DNA of 64,000 nucleotides from Acidisarcina polymorpha (GTDB taxonomy: Bacteria; Acidobacteriota; Terriglobia; Terriglobales; Acidobacteriaceae). Below, piece after piece: positions 39,041 through 48,521 of the stretch (positions are counted from its first letter, which is position 1; the number at the start of each line of letters is the position of its first letter). The stretch lies in the NCBI RefSeq assembly GCF_003330725.1, contig NZ_CP030840.1, positions 1,860,001 to 1,924,000 on the forward strand, in the 5' to 3' direction. Under the pieces are notes generated by a model, which was given only the letters and a program-made list of their open reading frames with translations, ran no database searches and had not been told where the DNA came from. Both the position numbers and the translations under genes were made by a program.

Positions 39041-39362
39041 CGATTCCAATCCCGTGCAAACAAGGCACTCGGTCGGTGCGTAGCCCTTTCCCAAGAAGGC
39101 CACAGCTCGGAATTCCTGGGGCTATAGAGACTCGAAGCTAAGATGCTCCGTTCTCATTTAAGCCGGCCTAACCTATTGGAACGGGGATGGAGTTACCACA
39201 GGGATGTCATTCTCTTTGACTGTCGCATTCCATTTCTATGGATGCTTCCTCCTGTTTTTTACGGTCGACACGAACAGAAATGCGGTAAACTCATCCGCGT
39301 CGGCAAGATCCTGCCTACTCGTCCCCGGGAAAATTGTGAATCGCCGTTAGAGGATCTCTTCC
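39041..39362. other. promoter region of the kinase-CsgG operon
   Basis: 322 bp between fumA and the Ser/Thr kinase. The segment around 39209-39245 is AT-richer (TTTGACTGTCGCATTCC) and could hold a promoter, but no convincing -35/-10 pair is claimed. No gene is supported. Confidence 0.35.
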
Positions 39363-40895
39363 ATGGCGTTGGAGATCGGTCAACACGTTGGGGAATATGA
39401 AATCCTTGCTTTTTTGGGGGCGGGTGGAATGGGTGAGGTCTACTCGGCCCGCAACGTCATCTCCGGTCGTGTAGAAGCGCTCAAAATACTGCTCTCCGAT
39501 CTCTTGAAAGAAGCGGATGTGGCCACCCGCTTCACGGTTGAAATCCGTACCCTCGCGACGCTCGACCATCCCAATATCGCCCAATTGCGCACTGCTTTTG
39601 AGTTCCAGAACCAGTTAGTGATGATCATGGAGTTTGTCGAGGGAACTACCCTGGAGCGCCTGCCGGGTCCGCGGCCGATGCTAGCCAGCGACGCATTGAA
39701 CTACTCCACCCAGATCCTTGCTGCTTTGGCCTATGCGCACAGCAAAGGCGTGACCCACCGTGACGTCAAGCCAGCCAACATCATGATCACGACCCACGGT
39801 GTGGCCAAATTGATGGACTTCGGAATAGCGAAGTCTACTAACGACATGCAATTGACGCACTCCGGTTCGACGGTAGGTTCGATCCATTACATGTCGCCGG
39901 AGCAGGTGCGCGGCGGCATTGTCGATTCGCGCTCGGATATTTATTCCCTCGGAGTCACGCTTTACCAGATGCTAACCGGGCGCCGGCCATTTCAGGGGGA
40001 CAATGCCTATACCATACTGACAGCGCAATGCAACGAAACCCCTACCGCTCCTACGCAGTTGAATCCCTCTCTCCCGCCGGCGCTTAGCGAAGCCGTGCTC
40101 CGCGCCATGGCGAAAGAGCCAGCAGCGCGGTTTCAGTATGCGGAGGAGTTTCGCCAGGCCCTTCTTAAGGTGCAGCAGGGTGCGCAATCCACGGTCTCGA
40201 TGGCGATTCCGCTGGTCCCGCCGCCGGTGGCTGCTCCAGCTCCACTGCCGATCGCGACCTTTCCTCCCGCGCCCCAGGCGGTCAGGAGCCAGCGAGGGCT
40301 TTGGCTCGGGCTCGGCGCGGCCGCCGCCATTGTGGCGATGGTCGCGGCTACCACCCTTCTTCCTCGATTCCTCTCGACCCATGCCAGCCCGAGCCCGACG
40401 CCGGCTGTCAGCAACACTCCAGCGACGGTGCAAACGAATATCCCGAGCAATCCTGTTGCATCGAAGGCGGCGCCGGTCAATGCTGGGCCTGCAACTCCGG
40501 TTCCACAAAGTCGGCCCGCGGCCGGTCCGAGCGCGATTGCGCAAAGCCACATCCCCGTCCGTCCGATTTACCACGCTGCCGCCCAGTCCGTAGCGTCCGG
40601 CGATCCGGCCGTCGCTCCGCTTCCCAGCCGGGAAGTCAACGAAGCCCGCGAAAGGCTGAGCGATCTTCAATCCCGGGCTGATGCCGCCAACTCATCGATC
40701 CAGACCATGCGACGCCAGCAGCAGGCGCAAGGATATGACATGCGCGGCGACGTGGTCGCGGCCATGGGCCGCATGAACGCTCACCTCAACGAGGCGAATC
40801 GAGCCCTGAATACAAATGATTTGCAAGCCGCGAGCGACGACATGGCCCGTGCAGAAAAAGAGCTGTCCACTCTGGAGACGTTTCTAGGGCGCTAG
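39363..40895 (+). CDS. PknB-like transmembrane Ser/Thr protein kinase
   Basis: Bacterial Hanks-type kinase of 510 residues. The N-terminal domain (about 11-270) has GAGGMGEVYSAR, catalytic K41, HRDVKPAN with D134, DFG with D152 and SPEQVRGG; these are intact, so activity is expected. A Pro/Ala linker (about 275-310), one transmembrane helix (about 313-335) and a Pro/Ser/Ala spacer lead to an extracytoplasmic helical tail (about 425-510) ending AEKELSTLETFLGR. That tail resembles the lipoprotein encoded at 1795-2502. GAGG lies 9 nt before ATG. A CsgG-family gene starts 12 bp downstream, so the two form an operon. Confidence 0.94.
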   Translation: MALEIGQHVGEYEILAFLGAGGMGEVYSARNVISGRVEALKILLSDLLKEADVATRFTVEIRTLATLDHPNIAQLRTAFEFQNQLVMIMEFVEGTTLERLPGPRPMLASDALNYSTQILAALAYAHSKGVTHRDVKPANIMITTHGVAKLMDFGIAKSTNDMQLTHSGSTVGSIHYMSPEQVRGGIVDSRSDIYSLGVTLYQMLTGRRPFQGDNAYTILTAQCNETPTAPTQLNPSLPPALSEAVLRAMAKEPAARFQYAEEFRQALLKVQQGAQSTVSMAIPLVPPPVAAPAPLPIATFPPAPQAVRSQRGLWLGLGAAAAIVAMVAATTLLPRFLSTHASPSPTPAVSNTPATVQTNIPSNPVASKAAPVNAGPATPVPQSRPAAGPSAIAQSHIPVRPIYHAAAQSVASGDPAVAPLPSREVNEARERLSDLQSRADAANSSIQTMRRQQQAQGYDMRGDVVAAMGRMNAHLNEANRALNTNDLQAASDDMARAEKELSTLETFLGR

Positions 40896-40907
40896 GAGAA
40901 GTCCGCA

Positions 40908-41930
40908 ATGCGCAAAGTTGGTTCTGTTGTTCTTTCACTTTACCTCCTGATTACGCTGACCCTGCTGCCTGCAGCCGCGCAGAAACGCAAGGTAACGGTG
41001 ATGGATTTTGGCTATGGGACGGTCAAGAAGGATGTCGCTGCCATCTTCGGGACTGATCAGGACATCGGCAAGGGTATTGCCGATCAATTAATCACTCAAC
41101 TTCTGAATCAAGGCGATTACCGGCTTATCGAACGCAGCCACCTAGATAAGATCATCGCCGAGCAGAACCTCTCCAACAGCGATCGTGCAGACCCGGCGAC
41201 GGCAGCCAAGATTGGCGGAGTGCTGGGTGTCGATGCGATCATCATTGGCGATGTCACGACCTTTGGCAATGACGACAAGCACACCAACGTAAGCGGCAAC
41301 GGCAACACGGGCTGGTTGGGCAAAGCCGCGGCCGGTGGTCTTGGCGTCAATAAGAGCAAGGCAGTGGTCGAAATCACAGCGCGCATCATCGACGTGAATA
41401 CCAGTGAAATTCTAGCCTCGGTTACCGGTCGCGGCGAAGCACAGAAAAAAGGGCTGTCGCTTGGCGGCGGCGGCTCGAACGGTTGGTGGAACGGCGGCGG
41501 TGGTGGTGGTGGCCAAGTCGATTTTGGCAGCTCCAATTTCCAGGAAACAATTATCGGCCAGGCAGTAAAAGCGGCCGTCACCGAGGTTGCGACGAACCTC
41601 GATACAAAGGCCGCCAGCCTGCCTCCGCCGACAGAGAAGCCGATGCCGCAAGCGCCTCCCCTCGACGGCCAGGTGGCCGACGCTTCGAGTTCGGACATCA
41701 TCGTCAATGTTGGATCGAAGAATGGCGTCAAAGTGGGAGATACCCTGGCCATCAAGCGCGTCGACCGCGTGATCAACGATCCAGTCACGGGCAAGCCATT
41801 GCGGGCGATCGAGACCTTGGTTGGCACCCTTACCATTTCCAGCGTCGATCCCGATTCGGCTGTAGGCAAGTTTTCGGGAACAGGAGCGCCTAAAGTGGGC
41901 GACCATGTGAAGCGGCAAGCCAGCAACTAA
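40908..41930 (+). CDS. CsgG/HfaB-like envelope protein
   Basis: 340-residue exported protein with a CsgG-type domain. The signal peptide is SLYLLITLTLLPAAA. The core shows VTVMDFGYG, IADQLITQLLNQGDYRLIERSHLDKI, AAKIGGVLGVDAIIIGDVT and VVEITARIIDVNTSEILAS, then a Gly-rich loop (SNGWWNGGGGGGGQVDFG) and a C-terminal beta domain (NVGSKNGVKVGDTLAI). Curli CsgG is a lipoprotein channel; here no lipobox Cys follows the signal, so it is probably not lipid-anchored in that way. AGGAG precedes ATG, 12 bp after the kinase stop. A channel or assembly role is inferred from family; csgA-like genes are absent. Confidence 0.85.
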   Translation: MRKVGSVVLSLYLLITLTLLPAAAQKRKVTVMDFGYGTVKKDVAAIFGTDQDIGKGIADQLITQLLNQGDYRLIERSHLDKIIAEQNLSNSDRADPATAAKIGGVLGVDAIIIGDVTTFGNDDKHTNVSGNGNTGWLGKAAAGGLGVNKSKAVVEITARIIDVNTSEILASVTGRGEAQKKGLSLGGGGSNGWWNGGGGGGGQVDFGSSNFQETIIGQAVKAAVTEVATNLDTKAASLPPPTEKPMPQAPPLDGQVADASSSDIIVNVGSKNGVKVGDTLAIKRVDRVINDPVTGKPLRAIETLVGTLTISSVDPDSAVGKFSGTGAPKVGDHVKRQASN

Positions 41931-42192
41931 CTACGCCGCGATTTCGCAATAGAGACAGCAGTTTCAAATGCGCCACATGCGACCCCGTCGGTCTGTCCGT
42001 GGCTTTTCGCCAGAGACAGCCACTCCGCACAACTCTCGTAAACTCTAATCTCATCCAGCGATTGAAGGGGCCGGCTTCGGCCGGGCCAGATCCCCACAAG
42101 AAAGAAGGGCGACTTTGCCGCGGAGGGAAGCCTGACCGATTTCATCAGAGGTTCCCTAACTCCACGCGTCTAATTCGCCCGATTGAGATGAC

Positions 42193-43053
42193 CTACTGTT
42201 TACCCCAGCGGTAGACGACACCGGCGTTGAAGCCAAGATTGTTCTGCACGCTGCTGCCATAGTTGGTGAAGAGATAAAGCGGAGTCAGCCGAAGCGCGAG
42301 CGAAGGACTCAGATTGTAATCAAGCGGTGCACCAACGCTGAAGCTGAAGACTGTCCCGTCGTTGTAAAGACCGATTAAGGAAGCCGGTAGTCCGCCTGTG
42401 CCCGTGTCGAAGTTCCCATGTCCAAAGCCTGCAAGCGCTTGAATAGTCGCTGCCCATTTGGGTCGTTCATAAACGCGGTATTGGGGCCCAAAAAGAATCG
42501 AGTACTGGCTGATGCCTGGCTCGAAAACAGCATAAGGATTGTTTCCGATGTAGGCCGTACCGTAGTAGCCGCGAAAGTCGGCCGTAACCCCAAGCCGAGG
42601 CCGGAGGTAATCGGTAATGCCAATGTTCCAATCTGCTTCATTGATATGCTGCTTGGTGTCACCGGGATGAAAGCGTAGATACCCGCCGCCAAAATACCCT
42701 TCGAATTTCGCCCCGTAAGTTTCGCGAATAATCTGCTGGATTCTCGCCTGACGCCTGGCATTGATCCTCGCCTGAGCGTCCCGAATGATTCGCGCCCGCT
42801 CTTCGGGAGTCTGCGCGGGTGGCGCTGGGGGAGCGACTGCCGGTTGTTGCGCCTGCGCGGGTGGCGCCGGGGAAGCGTCCGCCGGTTGTTGCGAGGGCGC
42901 GGGGGCGGGATCGGTCTGCGCGAGCATCACCTGCGCACTGAGGAACAACGGGCAGATCAGAAAAAGGGGGAAAAACAGGAGGCGCGCCTTACGGCCCAGG
43001 CGCTTGCCATGACGAACGAACTTTGAAGCTTCCACTACTCGCTTACCTCTCAA
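42193..43053 (-). CDS. exported outer-membrane beta-barrel-like protein
   Basis: 286-residue protein of unknown function. Signal peptide with positive n-region (KARLLFFPLFLICPLFLSAQVMLAQ). A Pro/Ala/Gln tract contains a repeated segment (PPAQAQQPAVAPPAPP), then a basic helix (IRDAQARINARRQARIQQI). The final 170 residues alternate in beta-strand style with aromatic girdle positions (GYFGGGYLRFHPGD, ADFRGYYGTAYIG, LRLTPLYLFTNYG, ending AGVVYRWGKQ). It is likely a small eight-stranded barrel, similar to OmpW/outer-membrane beta-barrel domains. Not part of any visible operon. Confidence 0.72.
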   Translation of the reverse strand: MRGKRVVEASKFVRHGKRLGRKARLLFFPLFLICPLFLSAQVMLAQTDPAPAPSQQPADASPAPPAQAQQPAVAPPAPPAQTPEERARIIRDAQARINARRQARIQQIIRETYGAKFEGYFGGGYLRFHPGDTKQHINEADWNIGITDYLRPRLGVTADFRGYYGTAYIGNNPYAVFEPGISQYSILFGPQYRVYERPKWAATIQALAGFGHGNFDTGTGGLPASLIGLYNDGTVFSFSVGAPLDYNLSPSLALRLTPLYLFTNYGSSVQNNLGFNAGVVYRWGKQ

Positions 43054-43336
43054 AACCCTGAAGAAACTAAAATGCGCTGAATTCTGCTGGCCACCTCTGT
43101 ATTAAACCATCTACGGCACCGGCTCGTCTTAGCGGCGCCTGATTTCGCCTGCCCACACGGCGCGTCGAAAATCGAAGATCTTCGTCTATGATTAGGCACT
43201 CAAAGCGAAAGCGAAGTCAGGGTGAACGGAAGGACGAATCCGATGGGAAGCTCTCTTGAAGATAGCTTTCACGCCATTTAACGTCACGCTCTGCTGCTTT
43301 GCTGCAATCTGACTTCCGAAAGGTGAGGTTTGAACG

Positions 43337-43933
43337 ATGAAGGGATTTTTGATCGGGCTGATCGTCGGACTGCTGCTGGTTCCCATTGGAGCGGTGTTCT
43401 ATTTTCATTTTGGACATCCCCCAGTTGCGGTCGCCGACCCGTCCTTCCCGATGGAACAACAGGTAGTCCACGTTCCTCTCAATGCCAGGATCGACGCCGA
43501 GGCCCCCAAAAACGCCCCCATCGAACCAAGTCCGGTCAATCTGCAGGCCGGGGCCCTGATTTATCGCCAGCAGTGTGCCGCCTGCCACGGCCTCTATCCG
43601 ACCGCATCCTCATTCGGGGGGAGCATGTATCCCGATGCCCCTCAACTATGGAGCCCGCATGGGCACGGCGTCGTCGGGGTCAGCGACGACCCGCCCGGCG
43701 AGACATTTTGGAAAGTCGACAACGGGATTCGGCTCACCGGTATGCCGTCCTTCCGTAAGATCCTCAATCCCACACAGGAGTGGCAGGTCTCGCTCTTGCT
43801 AGCCAATGCCGATAAACCCCTACCGTCGGACACGCTGTATCTCCTCCAGCAACCGCTCTATGCGCAAGTCACGCCACCCTCCAGCGGTTCAGCATCGGCC
43901 ACACCGGCGGCAACCACTGAAGGCGCGAAATAA
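43337..43933 (+). CDS. membrane-anchored mono-heme cytochrome c
   Basis: 198-residue protein with an N-terminal uncleaved anchor (FLIGLIVGLLLVPIGAVFYF) and one class I cytochrome c domain. The heme-binding motif CAACH sits at 80-84 and the distal Met is M136 (RLTGMPSF). It would act in periplasmic electron transfer on the outer face of the inner membrane. The C-terminus is a Ser/Ala/Thr tail. GTGAGG lies about 9 nt before the ATG. No oxidase or reductase subunits are adjacent. The stop codon lies in the loop of a perfect 11-bp hairpin. Confidence 0.9.
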   Translation: MKGFLIGLIVGLLLVPIGAVFYFHFGHPPVAVADPSFPMEQQVVHVPLNARIDAEAPKNAPIEPSPVNLQAGALIYRQQCAACHGLYPTASSFGGSMYPDAPQLWSPHGHGVVGVSDDPPGETFWKVDNGIRLTGMPSFRKILNPTQEWQVSLLLANADKPLPSDTLYLLQQPLYAQVTPPSSGSASATPAATTEGAK

Positions 43934-43944
43934 TCGCGCCTTCA
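43918..43944. terminator. 11-bp hairpin spanning the cytochrome stop codon
   Basis: TGAAGGCGCGA (43918-43928) and TCGCGCCTTCA (43934-43944) pair perfectly around AATAA. The TAA of the cytochrome gene is in the loop. No clear T-tract follows, but the site lies between convergent genes. Confidence 0.6.
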
Positions 43945-43970
43945 ATCACCTTCTGAATAGCGTTCCAATC

Positions 43971-45212
43971 CTATTTGAAGGCGTAGGTTACCCCAGCCGT
44001 GAACTGGAACGAGTTGCGCTTTGTCGGAGGAAGCGCAATTGCCGGGTTGTTGAGGTAGGAATCAAGCGTGCCTAGTGTCACGCTCAGACGCTTGTAGGCT
44101 GGAATCGAGAATGTGTTGAGTTCGTTCACCGAATAGGCATGCAGATTGTTCCATGCCGGGATATATGCTACCTGTTGCGAAAAGAGCAGCCCTTTCGGCA
44201 AATGACGTACGTAAGCGGCGGAGAAGGTGGAACCGATCAGGTTCTGATCCTCTCCCGGCAGTGCGTTGATAAAGCTCTGCCGCTCGTACTGCACAAGCGC
44301 TTTCAGATCGAGCGTCTGCTGCGGCTGCTTGATGATCGTCCAACCAACGCCGCCGCCATAGATCTGCTGCAAGTCGAGACTTTGAGAGAAATTGTGGTCG
44401 AAGGCCACCGCTCCCAGATAGTAGACGCGGTCGCTAACGTACTCGTCGCGTTCTGCGTCGGCGTGGTAGATCGATGTTTTTACCGTATTCTCAGGAACGA
44501 AGGTCGCTGGGGTTGGCGGCGGCCCGACGGTCGCTGGCTGTATATAGGACGGGTCGGTGATCTTTCCGTAAGAAGCGCTGAAGTCCGCTGTCGTCTTGTT
44601 GCGCGGGGTCAACCACGACACGTCGGGAATTGCCCGAACAAGGTTGATGGCGCCGTTGAAAGTGTAGGTATTCTGCGTTGCCTGGACGATTGTCGCGCCG
44701 AATGTGCCGGTGCCATTCCACCCATGAAAGAACCCAGGCTCGGTCTTGATCTTGCTCTGGAAAGTCGCGTCATCAATTAAGAAATCGATGTTCTTGACTG
44801 GAATTGCAGGCGTCGTTCCACCCGAGTCGGTGTGTACCTGAACACTCTGGTCGGCGATCGTGAGGGTCCCCTGAGGAACCAGCGCGTCCGGGGTCTTCCG
44901 GCTTGGCTTAACCCCCTTCTCAAGCACCGCAAATTGTTGCGGGGTTCGAAGCTCCTTCACCTTGTCCCAGGGGACCGTTACGTCTCCTGCCATGTCGCTG
45001 TGAAAGACCACTGAACCGGCCATCGAGCGGAGCAGCTTACCGGTCAGTTGATCGCCGTTGTTGAAGACAAGCACGTCTGTGCCGGCAGCCGGTGGCGCAG
45101 GCGGATCGGCCGCAAAGCCGCGCGAGGTCGCGAGCGGCGCGACCATCAAAAGGACCATCGTCTGTCCAAATCGGCGGAAGATCGAGGTGCGGTGAAAGGT
45201 TTGTAAGTTCAT
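43971..45212 (-). CDS. DUF481 family outer-membrane protein
   Basis: 413-residue exported protein. A signal peptide (MVLLMVAPLATSRGFA) precedes an N-terminal Sm-like domain (VLVFNNGDQLTGKLLRSMAGSVVFHSDMAGDVTVPWDKVKEL), then a DUF481 beta-barrel, similar to YdiY (YYLGAVAFDHNFSQSLDLQQIYGGGVGWTI). It ends in FTAGVTYAFK, with the aromatic-rich last strand of outer-membrane proteins. The function of DUF481 barrels is largely unknown; they may be salt-inducible. It is convergent with the cytochrome gene, 37 bp apart. Confidence 0.86.
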   Translation of the reverse strand: MNLQTFHRTSIFRRFGQTMVLLMVAPLATSRGFAADPPAPPAAGTDVLVFNNGDQLTGKLLRSMAGSVVFHSDMAGDVTVPWDKVKELRTPQQFAVLEKGVKPSRKTPDALVPQGTLTIADQSVQVHTDSGGTTPAIPVKNIDFLIDDATFQSKIKTEPGFFHGWNGTGTFGATIVQATQNTYTFNGAINLVRAIPDVSWLTPRNKTTADFSASYGKITDPSYIQPATVGPPPTPATFVPENTVKTSIYHADAERDEYVSDRVYYLGAVAFDHNFSQSLDLQQIYGGGVGWTIIKQPQQTLDLKALVQYERQSFINALPGEDQNLIGSTFSAAYVRHLPKGLLFSQQVAYIPAWNNLHAYSVNELNTFSIPAYKRLSVTLGTLDSYLNNPAIALPPTKRNSFQFTAGVTYAFK

Positions 45213-45561
45213 ACGGCGTCGGCCTTTACTCCTGAAAATAGAGTCAATACAGCCATGATAAGGATGTCCCGGCCCAGAAAGGGAAAATTGATCGCGAATT
45301 GATCGACGCAGAGCTTGAATTCTGGATATTTCTCATACGACGCAATCAGTTGCCGATCGTGGTGGGAAGACCTTCCAATATCGTCCGCTGTTTCGCGGCG
45401 GCGATCCGAGGTTGACCAAAGGCCGCACCGGCCACCAACCTCCGATAGATTTACAATCAAACGGTACGCATGAGGAATGGTTCGCCGCAGCGTACAACGC
45501 ATATGCGATTTGAATCCCGAATGCAATCAACGACACTCCGAGAAGGAAGCTGTTTCCGACT
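45213..45561. other. promoter region between DUF481 gene and aceE
   Basis: 349 bp without a supported gene. It separates divergent genes and must hold both promoters. No repeat or strong hairpin was noticed. Confidence 0.4.
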
Positions 45562-48246
45562 ATGAAAATGCAGATGGACGTGGCCAATCCGGCTGAGCTT
45601 ACGGCAGAAATCGCAGAATGGCTTGAGGCCTTCGATGATGTCATCGTCGCCGAAGGTCCGGAGCAGGGCGCGGAGCTTTTGGCCGCCTTGCGGCATAGGG
45701 CTCGCAGCGCTGGTATCTCGACTCGCGGTGAACTGACCACCCCTTATCTGAATACGATCCCCAAGCATGACGAGCTCCCTTATCCCGGCGACCGCCAGGT
45801 GGAACGCCGCATCGAGAGCCTGATTCGCTGGAACGCGCTCGCTATGGTACACGGTCAGAACAAGAAGGACGCTGGCATCGGCGGTCACATTGCCACTTAC
45901 TCTTCGCTGGCCACGTTGCTTGAGGTTGGTTTCAACCACTTCTTCCACGCCACCTATAGCAGCCAGACTGGTGGCGACCAGCCTGGCGATTTTATTTACT
46001 TCCAGGGCCACGCCTCGCCCGGGGTCTACGCGCGCGCTTTTCTCGAAGGCCGATTCGATGAACAACGGCTGCTTAATTTCCGGCACGAACTTCGCGACCA
46101 GCCGGGACTTTCTTCCTATCCGCATCCCTGGCTGATGCCCGATTTCTGGCGCTTTCCCACGGTTTCGATGGGCATCGGACCGTTGAACGCCATCTATCAA
46201 GCGCGCTTCATGCGTTATCTGGAGAACCGTAACCTGATCGAGAAGACCCCTCGCAAGGTCTGGGCCTTTGTCGGCGACGGCGAAACCGACGAAGTCGATA
46301 CTCTCGGGGCACTCGGCGTCGCCTCCCGCGAAAAGCTCGACAACCTTATCTTCGTCATCAACTGCAATCTCCAGCGACTCGATGGACCGGTACGCGGCAA
46401 CAAACGCATCATCGACGAACTCGAAGAAGTCTTCCTGGGCGCGGGTTGGAACGTCATCAAGGTCATCTGGGGCGGGGGCTGGGACAAGCTCTTCGAGCGC
46501 GACCACAAGGGGCTGCTCCTGAAACGCATGGAAGAGTGCGTCGACGGCGACTATCAGGCCTTCAAGGCCAAGGGCGGCGCCTATATTCGCAAGGAATTCT
46601 TCGGCAAATACCCGGAGTTGCTGGAGATGGTCAGCGACATGACCGATGATGAGATCGACGCGATGACCCGGGGCGGCCACGATCCCATCAAGGTCTATAA
46701 CGCCTACAATCGGGCGGTTGAGCACACTGGGCGGCCGACCGTCATCCTCGCCAAAACCGTCAAGGGTTTCGGACTCGCCAGCACCCAGGCCAGAAATGCC
46801 TCTCATCAGGAAAAGAAGCTTACCGACGAAGCACTTGCAGCCTTCGTCAAACGCTTCGACTTGCCCATCACCGAAGAGGACGCGAAGCACGGTCACTTCT
46901 ACAAGCCAGGTCTCGACAGCCCGGAGATCGCCTATCTGCAGGAACGCCGTCAGGCTCTCGGTGGCTATATGCCCCGTCGCGAAGTTGTCTCCATCCCCTT
47001 CCAGGCGCCGGAATTGGATTACTTTGCCGAATGGACAGCAGGGTCAAAAGGTCGCGCTGTTTCGACGACTATGGGATTCGTCAGCATCTTGCGGCATCTG
47101 CTCAAGGATAAGGATATTGGCAAGCTGATCGTACCGATCGTTCCCGATGAAGGCCGCACCTTTGGTCTTGAGTCCGCCATTCGCCAGGTCGGCATCTATG
47201 CTCCCGAGGGTCAGAAATACAAGCCGCATGACGTCGACATGCTGCTCTTTTACCGAGAAGAAAAGGACGGCCAGATCCTGGAAGAAGGCATTACTGAGGC
47301 CGGTTCGATGGCGTCGTTCACTGCTGCCGGCACCGCTTACTCGAACTATCGCGTTCCGGCAATTCCCTTCTACATGTACTACTCGATGTTCGGTTTCCAA
47401 CGGGTCGGCGACATGATCTGGGCCTTCGCCGATTCACGCGGCCGCGGCTTTCTTATGGGCGGTACCGCCGGACGCACCACCATGCTAGGCGAAGGCCTGC
47501 AGCATCAGGATGGCCACAGCCACGTCCTCTCGAGCACCGTTCCTACCTGCCTCAGCTACGATCCGGCCTACGTCTATGAGCTCGCCGTCATCCTGCAGGA
47601 CGGCATCCGGCGCATGTACCAGCAGGGCGAGAGCGTCTTCTACTACATCACCATGTACAACGAAGACTATGCCATGCCTGAAATGCCAGAAGGCAGCCGG
47701 GAAGGTATCCTGCGGGGCATTTATAAGTTCAAAGGGGCGAAAAAAGGCAAGGCTACGGTGCAGTTGTTCGGCAGTGGACCCATCCTGAACGAGACTTTAC
47801 GCGCTCAGGATATTCTCGCGGAGAAGTACGGTGTTCAGGCCGATGTGTGGAGCGTCACCAGCTACACCGAGCTTCGCCGCGACGCGCTTTCAGCCGATCG
47901 TTGGAATCGCCTCCACCCCTCCGAGCCGGAGAAGACGCCCTATGTCGTTTCCGCGCTTCAGGGTACGAAAGGCCCGATCATCGCCGCTAGCGACTACATG
48001 AAGGCGGTGCCTGACCAACTCGCCCCTTGGCTTTCAACAAGGCTTGTGACGCTAGGCACGGATGGCTTCGGGCGCAGCGACAATCGCGAACATCTTCGCC
48101 GCCATTTCGAAGTGGATGCCGAATCGATCGTCGCCGCTACCTTGTCGAAGCTCGCGCGCGACGGCAAGTTCGACGCAGCCAAGGCCCAACAAGCACTCAC
48201 CGATTTGGGGCTGGAGACCGAAAAGCCTAATCCAGCCTCCATCTAA
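45562..48246 (+). CDS. aceE: pyruvate dehydrogenase E1 component, homodimeric type
   Basis: Thiamine-diphosphate enzyme that decarboxylates pyruvate and acetylates the lipoyl group of E2. 894 residues, the size of proteobacterial-type AceE. The ThDP motif is VGDGETDEVDTLGALG through NCNLQRLDGPVRGN. Other AceE signatures are GGHIATYSSLATLLEVGFNHFF, DEGRTFGLESAIRQVGIY and GQHQDGHSH-like EGLQHQDGHS. AAGGAAG lies upstream of the ATG, about 13 nt away. Downstream is a strong terminator then ku, not the E2 (aceF) and E3 (lpd) that usually follow. A single-gene transcript is likely. Confidence 0.96.
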   Translation: MKMQMDVANPAELTAEIAEWLEAFDDVIVAEGPEQGAELLAALRHRARSAGISTRGELTTPYLNTIPKHDELPYPGDRQVERRIESLIRWNALAMVHGQNKKDAGIGGHIATYSSLATLLEVGFNHFFHATYSSQTGGDQPGDFIYFQGHASPGVYARAFLEGRFDEQRLLNFRHELRDQPGLSSYPHPWLMPDFWRFPTVSMGIGPLNAIYQARFMRYLENRNLIEKTPRKVWAFVGDGETDEVDTLGALGVASREKLDNLIFVINCNLQRLDGPVRGNKRIIDELEEVFLGAGWNVIKVIWGGGWDKLFERDHKGLLLKRMEECVDGDYQAFKAKGGAYIRKEFFGKYPELLEMVSDMTDDEIDAMTRGGHDPIKVYNAYNRAVEHTGRPTVILAKTVKGFGLASTQARNASHQEKKLTDEALAAFVKRFDLPITEEDAKHGHFYKPGLDSPEIAYLQERRQALGGYMPRREVVSIPFQAPELDYFAEWTAGSKGRAVSTTMGFVSILRHLLKDKDIGKLIVPIVPDEGRTFGLESAIRQVGIYAPEGQKYKPHDVDMLLFYREEKDGQILEEGITEAGSMASFTAAGTAYSNYRVPAIPFYMYYSMFGFQRVGDMIWAFADSRGRGFLMGGTAGRTTMLGEGLQHQDGHSHVLSSTVPTCLSYDPAYVYELAVILQDGIRRMYQQGESVFYYITMYNEDYAMPEMPEGSREGILRGIYKFKGAKKGKATVQLFGSGPILNETLRAQDILAEKYGVQADVWSVTSYTELRRDALSADRWNRLHPSEPEKTPYVVSALQGTKGPIIAASDYMKAVPDQLAPWLSTRLVTLGTDGFGRSDNREHLRRHFEVDAESIVAATLSKLARDGKFDAAKAQQALTDLGLETEKPNPASI

Positions 48247-48265
48247 TCCAACGCACTGACATCAA

Positions 48266-48305
48266 AGAAGGCTTCTCCATGCCGAGAAGCCTTCTCTTCT
48301 TTTCG
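48266..48305 (+). terminator. intrinsic terminator of aceE
   Basis: AGAAGGCTTCTC (48266-48277), loop CATGCC, GAGAAGCCTTCT (48284-48295): a perfect 12-bp stem followed by CTTCTTTTC. It lies about 20 bp after the aceE stop. Confidence 0.9.
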
Positions 48306-48521
48306 ACCAAGCCCGTCGCTTCGATGGCAGCCTATCCCACCCGTTACGCATTTCATTCATCGGAATGCGAAGCCAATTTGAAGGTTCCGAAGCAGATTGC
48401 TCTACTTGAACCCGTCACATGGTCCTGCGGCGGGCTTATTTTATTGAGGCCAAAGCATCTCCAGTACGGTATCATTGCCTCCTAAAGTTGCACTGTTCTT
48501 ATTGCACCGGAGGAACGACTT

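Noticed and set aside
42067-42087. CCGGC-TTCG-GCCGG hairpin after the CsgG-like gene
   Set aside because: Five-bp stem without a T-tract and about 130 bp from the stop codon; not convincing as a terminator.
45457-46896. 479-codon open frame on the minus strand
   Set aside because: Lies antisense to aceE, whose family match is unambiguous; the translation is a mirror of GC-rich codon use and shows no domain.
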